DNA of 55,675 bases from an uncultured Vampirovibrio sp. (GCA_910584405.1 CAJUAL010000013.1:1-55675); one strand, 5' to 3'; shown: positions 1-6,769, counted from the first letter of the stretch. Notes: generated from the sequence alone by a model not told the origin. Translations and numbers: made by a program.

Positions 1-746
1 CCGTTTAAAGCTCCTGAGCCTTTAGGGTTACAATATTTGTCTAAATCATTATATTTTGTTTGAATATCACCCATTGTTCTTAATTCTCCGTCAAGAAATT
101 CAAAGGTAAACAAATCATACCCCCAGCGATTTGGTGGATTGTTAAACCCGTTTAAGTCAACAGAAACCCATAATTGCCGGACGGATGTATAATTTTCAAA
201 CATAATTAATGTACCGTCTTGTAATGCAATTTGTCCGTCATCAAACCAGTTATAAGCTACAGTCGATTTCCCGTCAAAGGATTTATATTGTTTGCCGCTT
301 GAGCTTCCTGAAAAGCATTGAGCATCTGAGGCATTTCTGTAACAATACCTTGCAGCTTGCAGATATTGTCCGAAAGTTTTGTAAAAAGTTCCTGTCGGAT
401 AAGTAGAAGGATCAAGTGATACATCATCCGCTTCCATTCGTTTAAATACTTGCTGAATTGTGGAGTAAGATTTTAAAAACTGAGATCTGAGTCGTTTAGC
501 TTTGTGAGTAGCGACTAAATTTGGAATGGTCATCACCGCCACTACTCCGATTATTCCGAGAGTGATTAATACTTCCGCTAATGTAAAACCCAAGGTTTTA
601 GTCATTCCGTGCCTTGACACGGAATCTATCAATGTCGATTCTTCCCTGAAAGGGAATTTTATTGGCATGGATAGCCCCTGAATCAAGTTCAGGGTGACTT
701 TCTTAATGTGCGTAGCACCTTCAGCCAATGTAAAACCTTTTTTCAT
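1..746 (-). CDS. Type IV pseudopilin-like protein with split leader (partial)
   Basis: The gene is open to the left edge of the window; about 248 codons are visible and the C-terminus is missing. It starts at ATG 744-746, with GGAG 12 bases upstream. The protein begins MKKGFTLAE, then has a 44-residue polar insert, and then a second GFTLAE followed by VLITLGIIGVVAVM, a typical type IV prepilin N-terminal helix. The rest is a soluble domain containing VSVDLNGFNNPPNRWGYDLF, a pattern seen in minor pseudopilins of this lineage. Such proteins are cleaved by prepilin peptidase and assembled into pili or secretion pseudopili in the inner membrane. The second FTLAE is the likely processing site because only it is followed by the hydrophobic segment. 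An internal ATG at 605 (MTKTLGFTLAE) could be an alternative start lying inside the insert. The gene is divergent from the XRE gene at 862. Its exact substrate or pilus role is unknown. Confidence 0.88.
   Translation of the reverse strand, partial: MKKGFTLAEGATHIKKVTLNLIQGLSMPIKFPFREESTLIDSVSRHGMTKTLGFTLAEVLITLGIIGVVAVMTIPNLVATHKAKRLRSQFLKSYSTIQQVFKRMEADDVSLDPSTYPTGTFYKTFGQYLQAARYCYRNASDAQCFSGSSSGKQYKSFDGKSTVAYNWFDDGQIALQDGTLIMFENYTSVRQLWVSVDLNGFNNPPNRWGYDLFTFEFLDGELRTMGDIQTKYNDLDKYCNPKGSGALN
588..719 (-). repeat. In-frame palindromic insert splitting the pilin leader
   Basis: These 132 nt lie between two copies of the FTLAE codons (720-734 and 573-587), giving a 147-nt (49-codon) period. 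On the coding strand the insert holds three inverted repeats: CCCTGAA-N5-TTCAGGG, TTCCCT-N3-AGGGAA and TTCCGTG-N6-CACGGAA. All are read in frame without a stop. The flanking FTLAE copies differ only at synonymous bases (2 of 15). Sequences of this type (translated NLIQG and SRHGMTK) resemble interspersed palindromic elements known in many bacteria, some of which insert inside genes, as rickettsial palindromic elements do. The resemblance is from memory, not from a search. Confidence 0.75.
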
Positions 747-787
747 TTATTCACTCAACTCCTTGATAAAGTTATTTTAAATTTATT

Positions 788-855
788 TACCTTATTAGGT
801 ATTATATTATCTTATTAGGTAATTACTGTCAAGTTGAGAAAATATTTTATATAAT
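788..855. promoter_or_regulatory. Divergent promoter with two operator palindromes
   Basis: The minus-strand pilin promoter is TTGACA (complement of 827-832), a 17-nt spacer, then TAATAT (complement of 804-809). The plus-strand XRE promoter reuses 827-832 as TGTCAA, then 17 nt, then TATAAT at 850-855. Two near-identical palindromes overlap the pilin promoter 20 bp apart: TACCT-TATT-AGGTA at 788-801, and ATTATCT-TATT-AGGTAAT at 806-823. Their spacing of about two helical turns fits cooperative binding of a dimeric HTH protein, most simply the product of the gene at 862. Confidence 0.7.
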
Positions 856-861
856 TGATTA

Positions 862-1062
862 ATGATTAAAATAAGATTACGGGAATTGCTTTGGGAACAT
901 AATATAAGCAGTATTCAGCTGCATAAAGCAACCGGCATAAGTCAAGCAAAAATATCAGAAATAATAAGAGGAAAAAGAACTAATATTACCTTGGATACAG
1001 TTGAAAGAATTTGTCTTTTTCTGGGCTGTAAAATCGATGAACTTATTGAAATCTCTAAATAG
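862..1062 (+). CDS. Small XRE-family HTH regulator
   Basis: This 66-residue protein is almost entirely one Cro/C1-type helix-turn-helix. The recognition region is around residues 20-40 (HKATGISQAKISEIIRGKRT), followed by a helix ending LFLGCKIDELIEI, as in YozG-like small regulators. It starts at ATG 862, six bases after the TATAAT at 850-855, so the message is probably leaderless; no Shine-Dalgarno sequence is visible. It is divergent from the split-leader pseudopilin, and two palindromes lie in the shared promoter. It therefore probably represses itself, the pilin, or both. A TATTAGGT-like half-site recurs at about 1862-1869, just before the gene at 1875, so it may also act downstream. The DNA-binding function is well supported; the targets are inferred. 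Confidence 0.88.
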   Translation: MIKIRLRELLWEHNISSIQLHKATGISQAKISEIIRGKRTNITLDTVERICLFLGCKIDELIEISK

Positions 1063-1167
1063 ATTTATAATCCGATATAAGTATTCCGTTTTGTAACGAA
1101 AAAACATATAATCTTTACAAGAAAACATGTTTATTTTAAAAATATGTTATAAAAAAAGGAAACGAAA

Positions 1168-1809
1168 TTGCTAAATAATTTTGAAAGTTTTGACAACTCT
1201 GAAACAGCTACCAAAAAGGATATCGTAATCCAAGAGAGAGTAGAACTTGTGTCATCTCATATGTACAAGCAGTTTTTGGATTATCAGCATTCTACAGTAA
1301 ACACTAATGATATTTTTACGAGAATGGTTGATTGTCTTGAACTTGTTTCAAACAATCTTAAACAATCCTTCTCATCACGCGGTGTTACAACTCAAAATAT
1401 TTATGTTGACGCAGATACCTTAAAATCAGTTGCTGTTATTAATATTCTTTGGCACAAAATGAGTTTCACAACCCGTTGTAATTTCCAACCGCAAGCCTTA
1501 TTCAGAGATGACGGACGTCATATTTTTTCTAACAGAATAATCGCATTGAGAGGAAATTATCACGATATAATAAAAGATGCAAAAGACAGAGAAGATGAAA
1601 TGGTTAAGCTTCTTGAAAATGAAATTGCATCATTATATGTTCCGGCTGACCAAACTCAAAAATGTGTGTTTAAAATAAAACATACAGGACAAGAATTTAC
1701 TCTAAACCAGATAGATGCACCTCGCGAAGTTGTATTAAAAGTTGTAGAAACCGTTTGCGGAGGAGGATTATACCACCAAGACGGTTCTGTCAAAACATTT
1801 ATCGTATAA
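1168..1809 (+). CDS. Conserved-looking hypothetical protein, 213 aa
   Basis: I do not recognise the family. The proposed start is TTG 1168 with AAGGAA eight bases upstream; no ATG fits better. The protein is soluble, without signal peptide or membrane segment. A helical N-terminal half (residues 1-70, with VSSHMYKQFLDYQHSTVNTND) precedes a mixed domain (FQPQALFRDDGRHIFSNRIIALRGNYHDIIKDA). The C-terminal part contains a beta-rich stretch around residues 165-200 and a glycine-rich end (VCGGGLYHQDG). It is followed after 65 nt by another hypothetical gene on the same strand and may form an operon with it. Codon use resembles the neighbours, so it is likely a resident gene. No function is assigned. 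Confidence 0.7.
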   Translation: MLNNFESFDNSETATKKDIVIQERVELVSSHMYKQFLDYQHSTVNTNDIFTRMVDCLELVSNNLKQSFSSRGVTTQNIYVDADTLKSVAVINILWHKMSFTTRCNFQPQALFRDDGRHIFSNRIIALRGNYHDIIKDAKDREDEMVKLLENEIASLYVPADQTQKCVFKIKHTGQEFTLNQIDAPREVVLKVVETVCGGGLYHQDGSVKTFIV

Positions 1810-1874
1810 TAAACGATTTTTGACTTTAGCAAAATTATCACTAAAATATTGTTTGTAAGGGTATTAGGTTATTT

Positions 1875-2132
1875 ATGAAATTAGTTGAAAAATTAGAAGA
1901 ATACGTTAATCAATATATGTTTATCCGTTGGGCAACAGGAGGAGAATACGGTAAACTTATCTCAACAGGAGAAGATTTTATCGAGTTTAATGTTATAGAC
2001 ATTGAAACAATGGCATATAAAGAAACCGTGCTTATATATTCACCGTTAATCCTTGAAATTGCAATCGGCGGAGCTGATGTCGCAAGGATTATAGCAGAAG
2101 TATCTTCCCAAATGAACGTACACGAAGGGTAA
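1875..2132 (+). CDS. Small hypothetical protein, possible Sm-like fold
   Basis: This 85-residue protein starts at ATG 1875. It has no signal peptide or clear membrane helix. A strand-rich core (FIRWATGGEYGKLISTGEDF, then FIEFNVIDIETM, then TVLIYSPLILEIAIGG) looks like a small beta-barrel of the Sm/LSm type, in which a GKL-TGEDFIEFNV pattern precedes a second pair of strands. This is a guess from pattern, not a family match. It follows the gene at 1168 on the same strand and could be co-transcribed with it. The Shine-Dalgarno region is weak, and a TATTAGGT motif resembling the operator half-sites at 788-823 lies immediately upstream. Confidence 0.65.
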   Translation: MKLVEKLEEYVNQYMFIRWATGGEYGKLISTGEDFIEFNVIDIETMAYKETVLIYSPLILEIAIGGADVARIIAEVSSQMNVHEG

Positions 2133-2135
2133 GGG

Positions 2136-2233
2136 GTCAACGAAAGCTCATCGCTTACGTTGACGCAGGTTCGTCTTTCGCTTCACTCATGTCTCTGCGC
2201 AGGGCGCAAAAAAAAAGTCACAGTACTGCGACT
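2136..2233. repeat. GC-rich hairpin cluster downstream of 2132
   Basis: This stretch, GC-rich for the window, holds an inverted repeat GTCAACG (2136-2142)/CGTTGAC (2158-2164), a CTGCGCAG palindrome, a run of nine A, and a near-perfect palindrome AGTCACAGTACTGCGACT at 2216-2233. It may act as a transcription end for 1875-2132, but no T-run follows the hairpins on the plus strand. It could equally be a degenerate interspersed repeat. Confidence 0.5.
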
Positions 2234-2334
2234 TGAACAATAATCTTGGGAGGAGATTTTGGGATAGTTTGTACATGCATGATATGAAAAACATGTCAAA
2301 TTAGTTACATTAATGTATTAAAAATTAACAAAAA

Positions 2335-2363
2335 TTTACAAATATGATTTTATGTGTTATAAT
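2335..2363 (+). promoter_or_regulatory. Sigma-70-type promoter of aroQ
   Basis: TTTACA (2335-2340), a 17-nt spacer and TATAAT (2358-2363) form a near-consensus promoter. Only six bases separate the -10 box from ATG 2370, so transcription should begin at or next to the start codon, giving a leaderless message. Confidence 0.75.
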
Positions 2364-2369
2364 AACTGC

Positions 2370-2825
2370 ATGGAAAAAAATTTGAACATATTAATCATTA
2401 ATGGTCCTAACCTTAACATGTTAGGAGTGAGAGAGCCTGAACAATACGGATCTAAGTCTTATAAAGATTTAGAAATGGAGCTTCATGAGTACTCCTTTGA
2501 ACTCGGAATAAATATTGAAATATTTCAGAGCAATTTTGAAGGCGAAATTATTGACAAAATTCAATATGCTCTAGGAAACTTCGACGGAATTATTCTAAAC
2601 GCAGGCGCTTACACTCACACAAGCGTTGCTATACGTGATGCTCTAACATCAGTTAAAATCCCGACCGTTGAAGTTCACATATCTAACATTTACAAACGAG
2701 AAGAATTTCGTCATAATTCCATGTTTGCAGATGTTTGCGTTGGGCAAATAACAGGCTTCAAAACCGATAGCTACAAGCTTGGACTCCAAGGACTTGTTAA
2801 CTTCTTAACCAGCGCAAATGATTAA
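2370..2825 (+). CDS. aroQ: Type II 3-dehydroquinate dehydratase
   Basis: The enzyme converts 3-dehydroquinate to 3-dehydroshikimate in the shikimate pathway. ILIINGPNLNMLGVREPEQYG is the type II signature, with the catalytic Tyr in the loop that follows. The conserved IILNAGAYTHTSVAIRDAL and PTVEVHISNIYKREEFRHNS segments supply the substrate-binding Asn, His, Ser and Arg residues. At 151 residues it matches the usual length of about 150. An upstream ATG at 2352 would add MCYNNC, but it overlaps the promoter's -10 region. ATG 2370 is therefore preferred and would be leaderless. The gene is convergent with the hypothetical gene at 2826, sharing only the stop region. It is cytoplasmic and normally dodecameric in the family. 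Confidence 0.95.
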   Translation: MEKNLNILIINGPNLNMLGVREPEQYGSKSYKDLEMELHEYSFELGINIEIFQSNFEGEIIDKIQYALGNFDGIILNAGAYTHTSVAIRDALTSVKIPTVEVHISNIYKREEFRHNSMFADVCVGQITGFKTDSYKLGLQGLVNFLTSAND

Positions 2826-4124
2826 TTATTTTTTATTTGCAAGTTTTTCTTCAATATCTTTTCTTACCTGATAATCTTTACCTGTACCGAGTTTCCGTGT
2901 TAAAAGCATAATCGCCGGAGCAAGAACTCCTAAAGCACCGATACATGCTCCGATATTTTTTAATACTGCAACTTTTTTATGCTTTCTTACAGATTTCAAA
3001 AATTCGTCTAAGGTTTCACCTGAATTTTCAAACTGCGAAAGAAGTTTTTCAAGTTTTGCCTGAATTCCTCTTAATCCGTCAAGGTCAATATATCTTCTTG
3101 TATCAACTAAATCCGTACCTTTTACAAGTTCAATAATATCAGACTTTTTAGCCATATCAATGACAAGATTTTTATTTTTAGGATTTACCGCAAACTTATA
3201 AATATCAACATCTGATTTATCAGCAGCTTTAAATGCATCCAAATGAGTTCTCAAAGAGCCGTCTTTCATTGCCTTTTGCAATTGTTCGCCAAAAATTACT
3301 CTTGCATCCAAATCAATTGATTTACCTTTAGCATCGGCATGCTTTTCAAGCGCTTTTGCAATCAACGGGCCTGCCGCATACATAAATGCCCAGAAACTTC
3401 CCTCTTTAATTACATAACCCAAAAAGTCCTGAGGATTTTTAGAATGTGAAAGTCTTTCACCCGTAATGATTCCGTCAACAATCATAAGATTTTTAACAGG
3501 ATCAAAAATGAAATCCTGAACTCCGCCGGTGAAAGTCGGTGAAGCTGAATTTTTATTTCCGCCATGAACAGAAGAAAATGCCGAAGAGAACGGAACTTGG
3601 GCTGATTTTTGCTTAATAAAACTATCTTTTTTGTTATTTAAAATTTCTTTTTTAATCTGTTTTTCTGTGTAATTATGTCTGAATTTGGTTAAACCTAAGT
3701 ATGAAATCGCTGTTAACGCTGTAGACAAACCAAACTTAGCCATATTCAAATTCTTTGCTAATTTTTGATGAGAAGCAACATTTTCAAGACTTTTTAAAAT
3801 TTCTTTAGTAGGTGCAAATTCTTTTGCAGCCTTTAAAATATCTGGGTTTTTCAAAATTCTGACATCAACCATAGGGTCAATTTTGAATGGCTTATACATT
3901 GCAAAATCTAAAGCTATTTTATAACCCGGAATACCCCAAAGCCAAATTGCCTGAGTCCCGAATTCATCTATAAATCTGTCTTTCCCTTCCGCATTATCCC
4001 CTGACATATATGAAGCTGCTGTCAAACCGCAGCTGTTTGCAATATCTTTTATTGCCAACGGAACTTTTGAACTGTTATTTCCTAATGTAGAGTAAATTGT
4101 ACTTGCTGTTATTTTTGGTATCAT
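2826..4124 (-). CDS. Hypothetical protein, 432 aa, with hydrophobic segments
   Basis: I do not recognise a family. There is no signal peptide; the start ATG 4124 follows an AGGATAGGAAA-type ribosome site. Moderately hydrophobic helices occur near residues 50-75 (FGTQAIWLWGIPGYKIALDF), 130-150 (GLSTALTAISYLGL), 240-260 (SFWAFMYAAGPLIAKAL) and 395-420 (IGACIGALGVLAPAIMLLT). The last is the best membrane-helix candidate. A short SPTFTGG motif in the middle resembles motifs in two other proteins here (HPSFTA at 6818, SPAFKG at 43900). The C-terminus is lysine-rich. The GGTAAATTATTG/CAATAATTTACC hairpin at about 4144-4175 lies in the leader. It is probably a lineage-specific membrane-associated protein; no function is assigned. 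Confidence 0.75.
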   Translation of the reverse strand: MIPKITASTIYSTLGNNSSKVPLAIKDIANSCGLTAASYMSGDNAEGKDRFIDEFGTQAIWLWGIPGYKIALDFAMYKPFKIDPMVDVRILKNPDILKAAKEFAPTKEILKSLENVASHQKLAKNLNMAKFGLSTALTAISYLGLTKFRHNYTEKQIKKEILNNKKDSFIKQKSAQVPFSSAFSSVHGGNKNSASPTFTGGVQDFIFDPVKNLMIVDGIITGERLSHSKNPQDFLGYVIKEGSFWAFMYAAGPLIAKALEKHADAKGKSIDLDARVIFGEQLQKAMKDGSLRTHLDAFKAADKSDVDIYKFAVNPKNKNLVIDMAKKSDIIELVKGTDLVDTRRYIDLDGLRGIQAKLEKLLSQFENSGETLDEFLKSVRKHKKVAVLKNIGACIGALGVLAPAIMLLTRKLGTGKDYQVRKDIEEKLANKK

Positions 4125-4143
4125 TTTCCTATCCTTAACTCTG

Positions 4144-4177
4144 GTAAATTATTGAAAAACCACAATAATTTACCCCT
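4144..4177 (-). promoter_or_regulatory. Leader hairpin containing an AGGGGTAAAT motif
   Basis: On the minus strand GGTAAATTATTG pairs with CAATAATTTACC around an eight-base loop, just upstream of the gene starting at 4124. The 5' arm is part of ATTTACCCCT (4168-4177 on the plus strand), one of about seven AGGGGTAAAT occurrences in gaps or at gene ends (also 9444, 16464, 26032, 27757, 40564, 43607). Its role is unknown; it may be a leader regulatory element. Confidence 0.5.
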
Positions 4178-4182
4178 GTGTA

Positions 4183-4272
4183 TTACAAGCCCCAAATTAA
4201 ATTCATTAATTTCACGATTGGAGCATTCGCTTTTACAGTTGAGTTTCGTCGAATATTTCTATGTTTCATCAT
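4183..4272 (-). CDS. Possible 29-residue basic peptide
   Basis: This ORF starts at tandem ATG codons (4267-4272) preceded on the minus strand by an AAGGTGAAGGTAGT purine tract, a credible ribosome site. The peptide begins MMKHRNIRRNSTVKAN and ends APIVKLMNLIWGL: a very basic first half and a short hydrophobic tail. It lies in an otherwise empty 400-bp gap upstream of the 432-residue gene, so it could be a leader peptide of that transcript or a stand-alone membrane-active microprotein. Only its ribosome site supports it. Confidence 0.4.
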   Translation of the reverse strand: MMKHRNIRRNSTVKANAPIVKLMNLIWGL

Positions 4273-4350
4273 TACTACCTTCACCTTTACTTTAATTTTC
4301 CTCAAAAATAATAATTGCCTATTTTACAATTAATATTTACCTTTTGTAAC

Positions 4351-4390
4351 AAAAAACAAGACCCCGTTTGTTGCCAAGGTCTTGTTTTAA
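4351..4390 (-). terminator. Rho-independent terminator
   Basis: AACAAGACC (4355-4363) pairs with GGTCTTGTT (4378-4386). Read on the minus strand, the stem is followed by a run of T, fitting the end of the XRE transcript from 4838. The 3' side also has TTTT on the plus strand. The 4387-4526 stretch between stop and stem shows nothing else that I can identify. Confidence 0.75.
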
Positions 4391-4526
4391 CTTTATTATC
4401 CGATGCGCAAAAAACTTCTCGTTTATTTAAAACAAGCCTTTCAAGTTATATCTGCTACGTCGGTTTTGTAAAAATCTAATCATTATAGGAAACTTATAAC
4501 ATAAAATATAAATTTACGCAACAGTT

Positions 4527-4838
4527 CTACATTAAATCTATCATGTTGTTAATTCTAATTAGTTTATCTAGGTCACAGTTACATAATTTATTATTAATTA
4601 GTTCTCTTACTTTATCCAAATTTGCTTGTGGTTCAGGCAACAATAATTCTATAGGTTGAATATTGAATACCTCACAAATCTTATCTATTGTTTCAACTGT
4701 AGGCAAATACCTATTTTGCTCAATATTTCTGTAGCCTTGAACACTCATACTTATCTTTTCAGCAAACTTTTCTTGTGTAAGTTTGTTTTTAGTTCGTAAA
4801 CGTTTAATACCATTAGTTATTAATTCTTTGTAACTCAT
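4527..4838 (-). CDS. XRE-family HTH regulator
   Basis: This 103-residue protein has a classic Cro/C1 helix-turn-helix over residues 5-60: IKRLRTKNKLTQEKFAEKIS, then VQGYRNIEQNRYLPTVETI, then ICEVFNIQPIELLLPE. A C-terminal tail has NNKLCNCDLDKLIRINN, possibly for dimerisation. ATG 4838 is preferred; GTG 4853 is an alternative that would add MTIIL. A TATACT box sits one base before ATG 4838, and no Shine-Dalgarno sequence is visible. The intergenic region toward the divergent SLOG-like gene carries TTGTC-N13-GACAA around 4848-4870, a plausible autoregulatory site. Its target is unknown; the divergent gene at 4941 is the obvious candidate. Confidence 0.85.
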   Translation of the reverse strand: MSYKELITNGIKRLRTKNKLTQEKFAEKISMSVQGYRNIEQNRYLPTVETIDKICEVFNIQPIELLLPEPQANLDKVRELINNKLCNCDLDKLIRINNMIDLM

Positions 4839-4940
4839 TAGTATAATTGTCACTTATATTAAGACAAATTAAAACTAATTATATAGACCTATTTATGCTA
4901 TATTTAATTATTATAAAACAAGTACAGTTAAGGATTAATT

Positions 4941-5384
4941 ATGAACGACAAAACATGCTTTTTCATCGGGAGCAGATACGCTTCCGATAGAATTAAACCA
5001 CAGCTTGCAGAAGTTGTTGAAAAACACATCACTGAATACAACGTTAAAACTTTTACAGTCGGGCATTACGGCTCATTTGACAGCTTGGTTCAAGGAGTAT
5101 TAAAAGAGGCAAAAAATCGTCACCCAAATATTAAACTTTATTTACTTGAACCGTATGCTCTCGACAAAAAGGTTGAAACTCCAAATAATTTTGAAAGCAC
5201 TTTTTACCCCGAAGGGTTAGAATTTGTACCAAAACGATACGCAATAGTTCAAGCTAACCGTTATATGATTCAAAATACAGACTATTTAATATCATATTGC
5301 CACGGTGTAGGCAACTCTCGTAAACTTACCGAATATGCACAAAAACTGGAGAAAAAAGGATTAATCAAAGTTACTCTATTATAA
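4941..5384 (+). CDS. SLOG/DUF1273-like protein
   Basis: This 147-residue protein has the Rossmann-like SLOG pattern. It opens with CFFIGSRYASDRIKPQLAEV, then VKTFTVGHYGSFDSLVQGVL, then IKLYLLEPY, and closes with RYMIQNTDYLISYCHGVGNS. In YpsA/DUF1273 and related SLOG proteins the GSR loop and the late glycine-rich loop bind nucleotides or nucleotide-derived ligands. Some members sense signals in defence or phage contexts, but nothing nearby assigns that role here. It is divergent from an XRE regulator (4838), suggesting regulated expression. ATG 4941 is preceded by a weak AAGG site. The fold is fairly likely; the function is not known. Confidence 0.75.
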   Translation: MNDKTCFFIGSRYASDRIKPQLAEVVEKHITEYNVKTFTVGHYGSFDSLVQGVLKEAKNRHPNIKLYLLEPYALDKKVETPNNFESTFYPEGLEFVPKRYAIVQANRYMIQNTDYLISYCHGVGNSRKLTEYAQKLEKKGLIKVTLL

Positions 5385-5393
5385 ATTTACAAA

Positions 5394-5530
5394 AAACACT
5401 CTTGGTACCCCTGTCTTGCTCGTTCGCATTTAACGGCAATTCCGCGTTTTGCTTATGTGTTTTACACAAACGCAAAAGCGCTCCAGCCTCAGCTCACTCG
5501 CGCCAAGCGAAAGATGTTCGTTGAGTGTTT
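5394..5530. repeat. Inverted-repeat-bounded element beside tRNA-Glu
   Basis: AAACACTC (5394-5401) and GAGTGTTT (5523-5530) are perfect inverted repeats bounding 137 bp of higher G+C. Inside, GCGTTTTGC pairs with GCAAAAGCGC and TGTGTTTTACACA forms a small palindrome. TGGTACCCC at 5403-5411 repeats the 3' end of the tRNA-Glu gene (5570-5578). There are no coding signs. It resembles a small non-autonomous or palindromic repeat. Confidence 0.45.
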
Positions 5531-5534
5531 ACAT

Positions 5535-5564
5535 AAAAAAAACACCCCTACGGGTGTTCTTTTT
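5535..5564 (-). terminator. Terminator of the tRNA-Glu transcript
   Basis: AACACCC (5541-5547) pairs with GGGTGTT (5552-5558). On the minus strand the stem is followed by an uninterrupted T run (5535-5542 complement), directly after the tRNA 3' end. A shorter T run on the plus strand suggests it may also stop transcription from the SLOG-like gene. Confidence 0.85.
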
Positions 5565-5569
5565 TATTA

Positions 5570-5645
5570 TGGTACCCCCAAGCGAATTCGAATCGCTGTC
5601 TACACCGTGAAAGGGTGTTGTCCTAGGCCTCTAGACGATGGGGGC
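5570..5645 (-). tRNA. tRNA-Glu(TTC)
   Basis: The 76-nt cloverleaf is read on the minus strand. The acceptor arm is GCCCCCA/TGGGGGT with a terminal G-U pair, followed by A and an encoded CCA. The anticodon stem ACACC/GGTGT encloses the loop CTTTCAC, giving anticodon TTC. The T arm is AGCGA-TTCGAAT-TCGCT. The D-arm region contains AGAGGCCTAGGAC. A strong terminator follows directly. The same TGGTACCCC that ends the gene recurs 167 bp away inside the adjacent repeat. Confidence 0.95.
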
Positions 5646-5719
5646 TAGTGCCTTATCGGCTTACGAAAGTTATTCTAACCCAGACAAAATTAAATGTCAA
5701 CCATTTGATTTGATTTTAA

Positions 5720-6769
5720 TTAATTTATGTTACTTTCAACTCCGGTAACTCGAATTTCATCAATTATGCACTTGATTTCAGGAGAAATATCATCATCATT
5801 TTTAATATTTTTCTTAACGGACTTAGAAAATTCTACCTTCTTAAACTCGTGCAATCCTCGAGTCTTAAAAACTTCTTCTAAAATTTTTACCCGAGGAACA
5901 TGCTCATTCAACATTTCTTGCTCCATTATAGAAATATTACTTAACTCATAATCTAAAGCACGTTTTACGAGCTGCAACGGTAATAAATCCTCAAATTCGC
6001 CGCAATTCAGCAGATGAATTTTATCATTTGTCCTTAACTTCGGTTTTATTTGATTAAAATTCTCCCCTGCATCATTATCAAGCAAAACAAAAATCGGCAG
6101 TTTTAAAGTTTCACAAAGCCTGTAAAAAAGCTTAACTACCTGATTCTTACCACCCGCAGACATAACAAAGACTCCTTCTTTGTCAAAATCATATCCGCAT
6201 CGTTTGGCAAACTCGGGTAGTAATGTTTCTTCTGTTGCTCCTTCTGCGATTACAACCTTTTTTACGGGAAATCTTAAGGAATATCTAAACCTGTCTTCTT
6301 CAATATCTGCTGATGTTGCCAATATTTTTAACCACTTCAAATTCTTAACCGAATCATCATTAACAAAAACCAAAATCGAATAATAATTAATTTTATTTTT
6401 TAAAAGTTTTTCAACCTCTTCATCAAATTCAAAAACCGATTTTTCATAATCATAAAGTCTTTGATTTATAAGATAATTATCACAAACGTCTAAACCTAAA
6501 GTTTCAATAGAAGAATTAATAATAAATTCCGCCATATTTTTTAAGTTTTCATAATCCATATTTTCTAAATCATGACGTTTAAATTTTGGAGAAATCAGAT
6601 TAGATGTTAAAATATCACAAAAAACACGAACATATTTAACCTCGGGTTCTTTAAACCTTGTTAATCTGTCAATTGATATCAATAACTGTTCTTTTGTCAG
6701 CGGTTTAAATTTTAAATCGTTCAAAAATTTTCCTTCTTTTTTAAAATTTATTACAAAATATTTTTTCAC
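5720..6769 (-). CDS. Stand-alone TOPRIM-domain protein (OLD-like C-terminal half)
   Basis: The 349-residue protein has an unassigned N-terminal domain (about 1-165) and a TOPRIM domain over about 168-265. The TOPRIM glutamate lies in VVIAEGATEETLLPEF, the glycine-rich VFVMSAGGKNQVVKLF follows, and the acidic pair lies in FVLLDNDAG. OLD-family nucleases carry such a domain after an ABC ATPase; no ATPase domain is present here, so it is either a solo TOPRIM protein or part of a split system. The start at GTG 6769 has no good ribosome site. The gene is divergent from 6818 with about 48 bp between. The ligand or nuclease activity is not shown by the sequence. A defence role is possible but no partner is adjacent. 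Confidence 0.75.
   Translation of the reverse strand: MKKYFVINFKKEGKFLNDLKFKPLTKEQLLISIDRLTRFKEPEVKYVRVFCDILTSNLISPKFKRHDLENMDYENLKNMAEFIINSSIETLGLDVCDNYLINQRLYDYEKSVFEFDEEVEKLLKNKINYYSILVFVNDDSVKNLKWLKILATSADIEEDRFRYSLRFPVKKVVIAEGATEETLLPEFAKRCGYDFDKEGVFVMSAGGKNQVVKLFYRLCETLKLPIFVLLDNDAGENFNQIKPKLRTNDKIHLLNCGEFEDLLPLQLVKRALDYELSNISIMEQEMLNEHVPRVKILEEVFKTRGLHEFKKVEFSKSVKKNIKNDDDISPEIKCIIDEIRVTGVESNIN

Noticed and set aside
720..734. First FTLAE of the split-leader pilins as the working processing site
   Set aside because: Polar insert sequence, not the hydrophobic helix, follows it; only the second FTLAE has the required context.
5457..5648. 63-residue plus-strand ORF over the terminator and tRNA region
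   Set aside because: It runs through a repeat, a terminator and antisense to tRNA-Glu, with no ribosome site.
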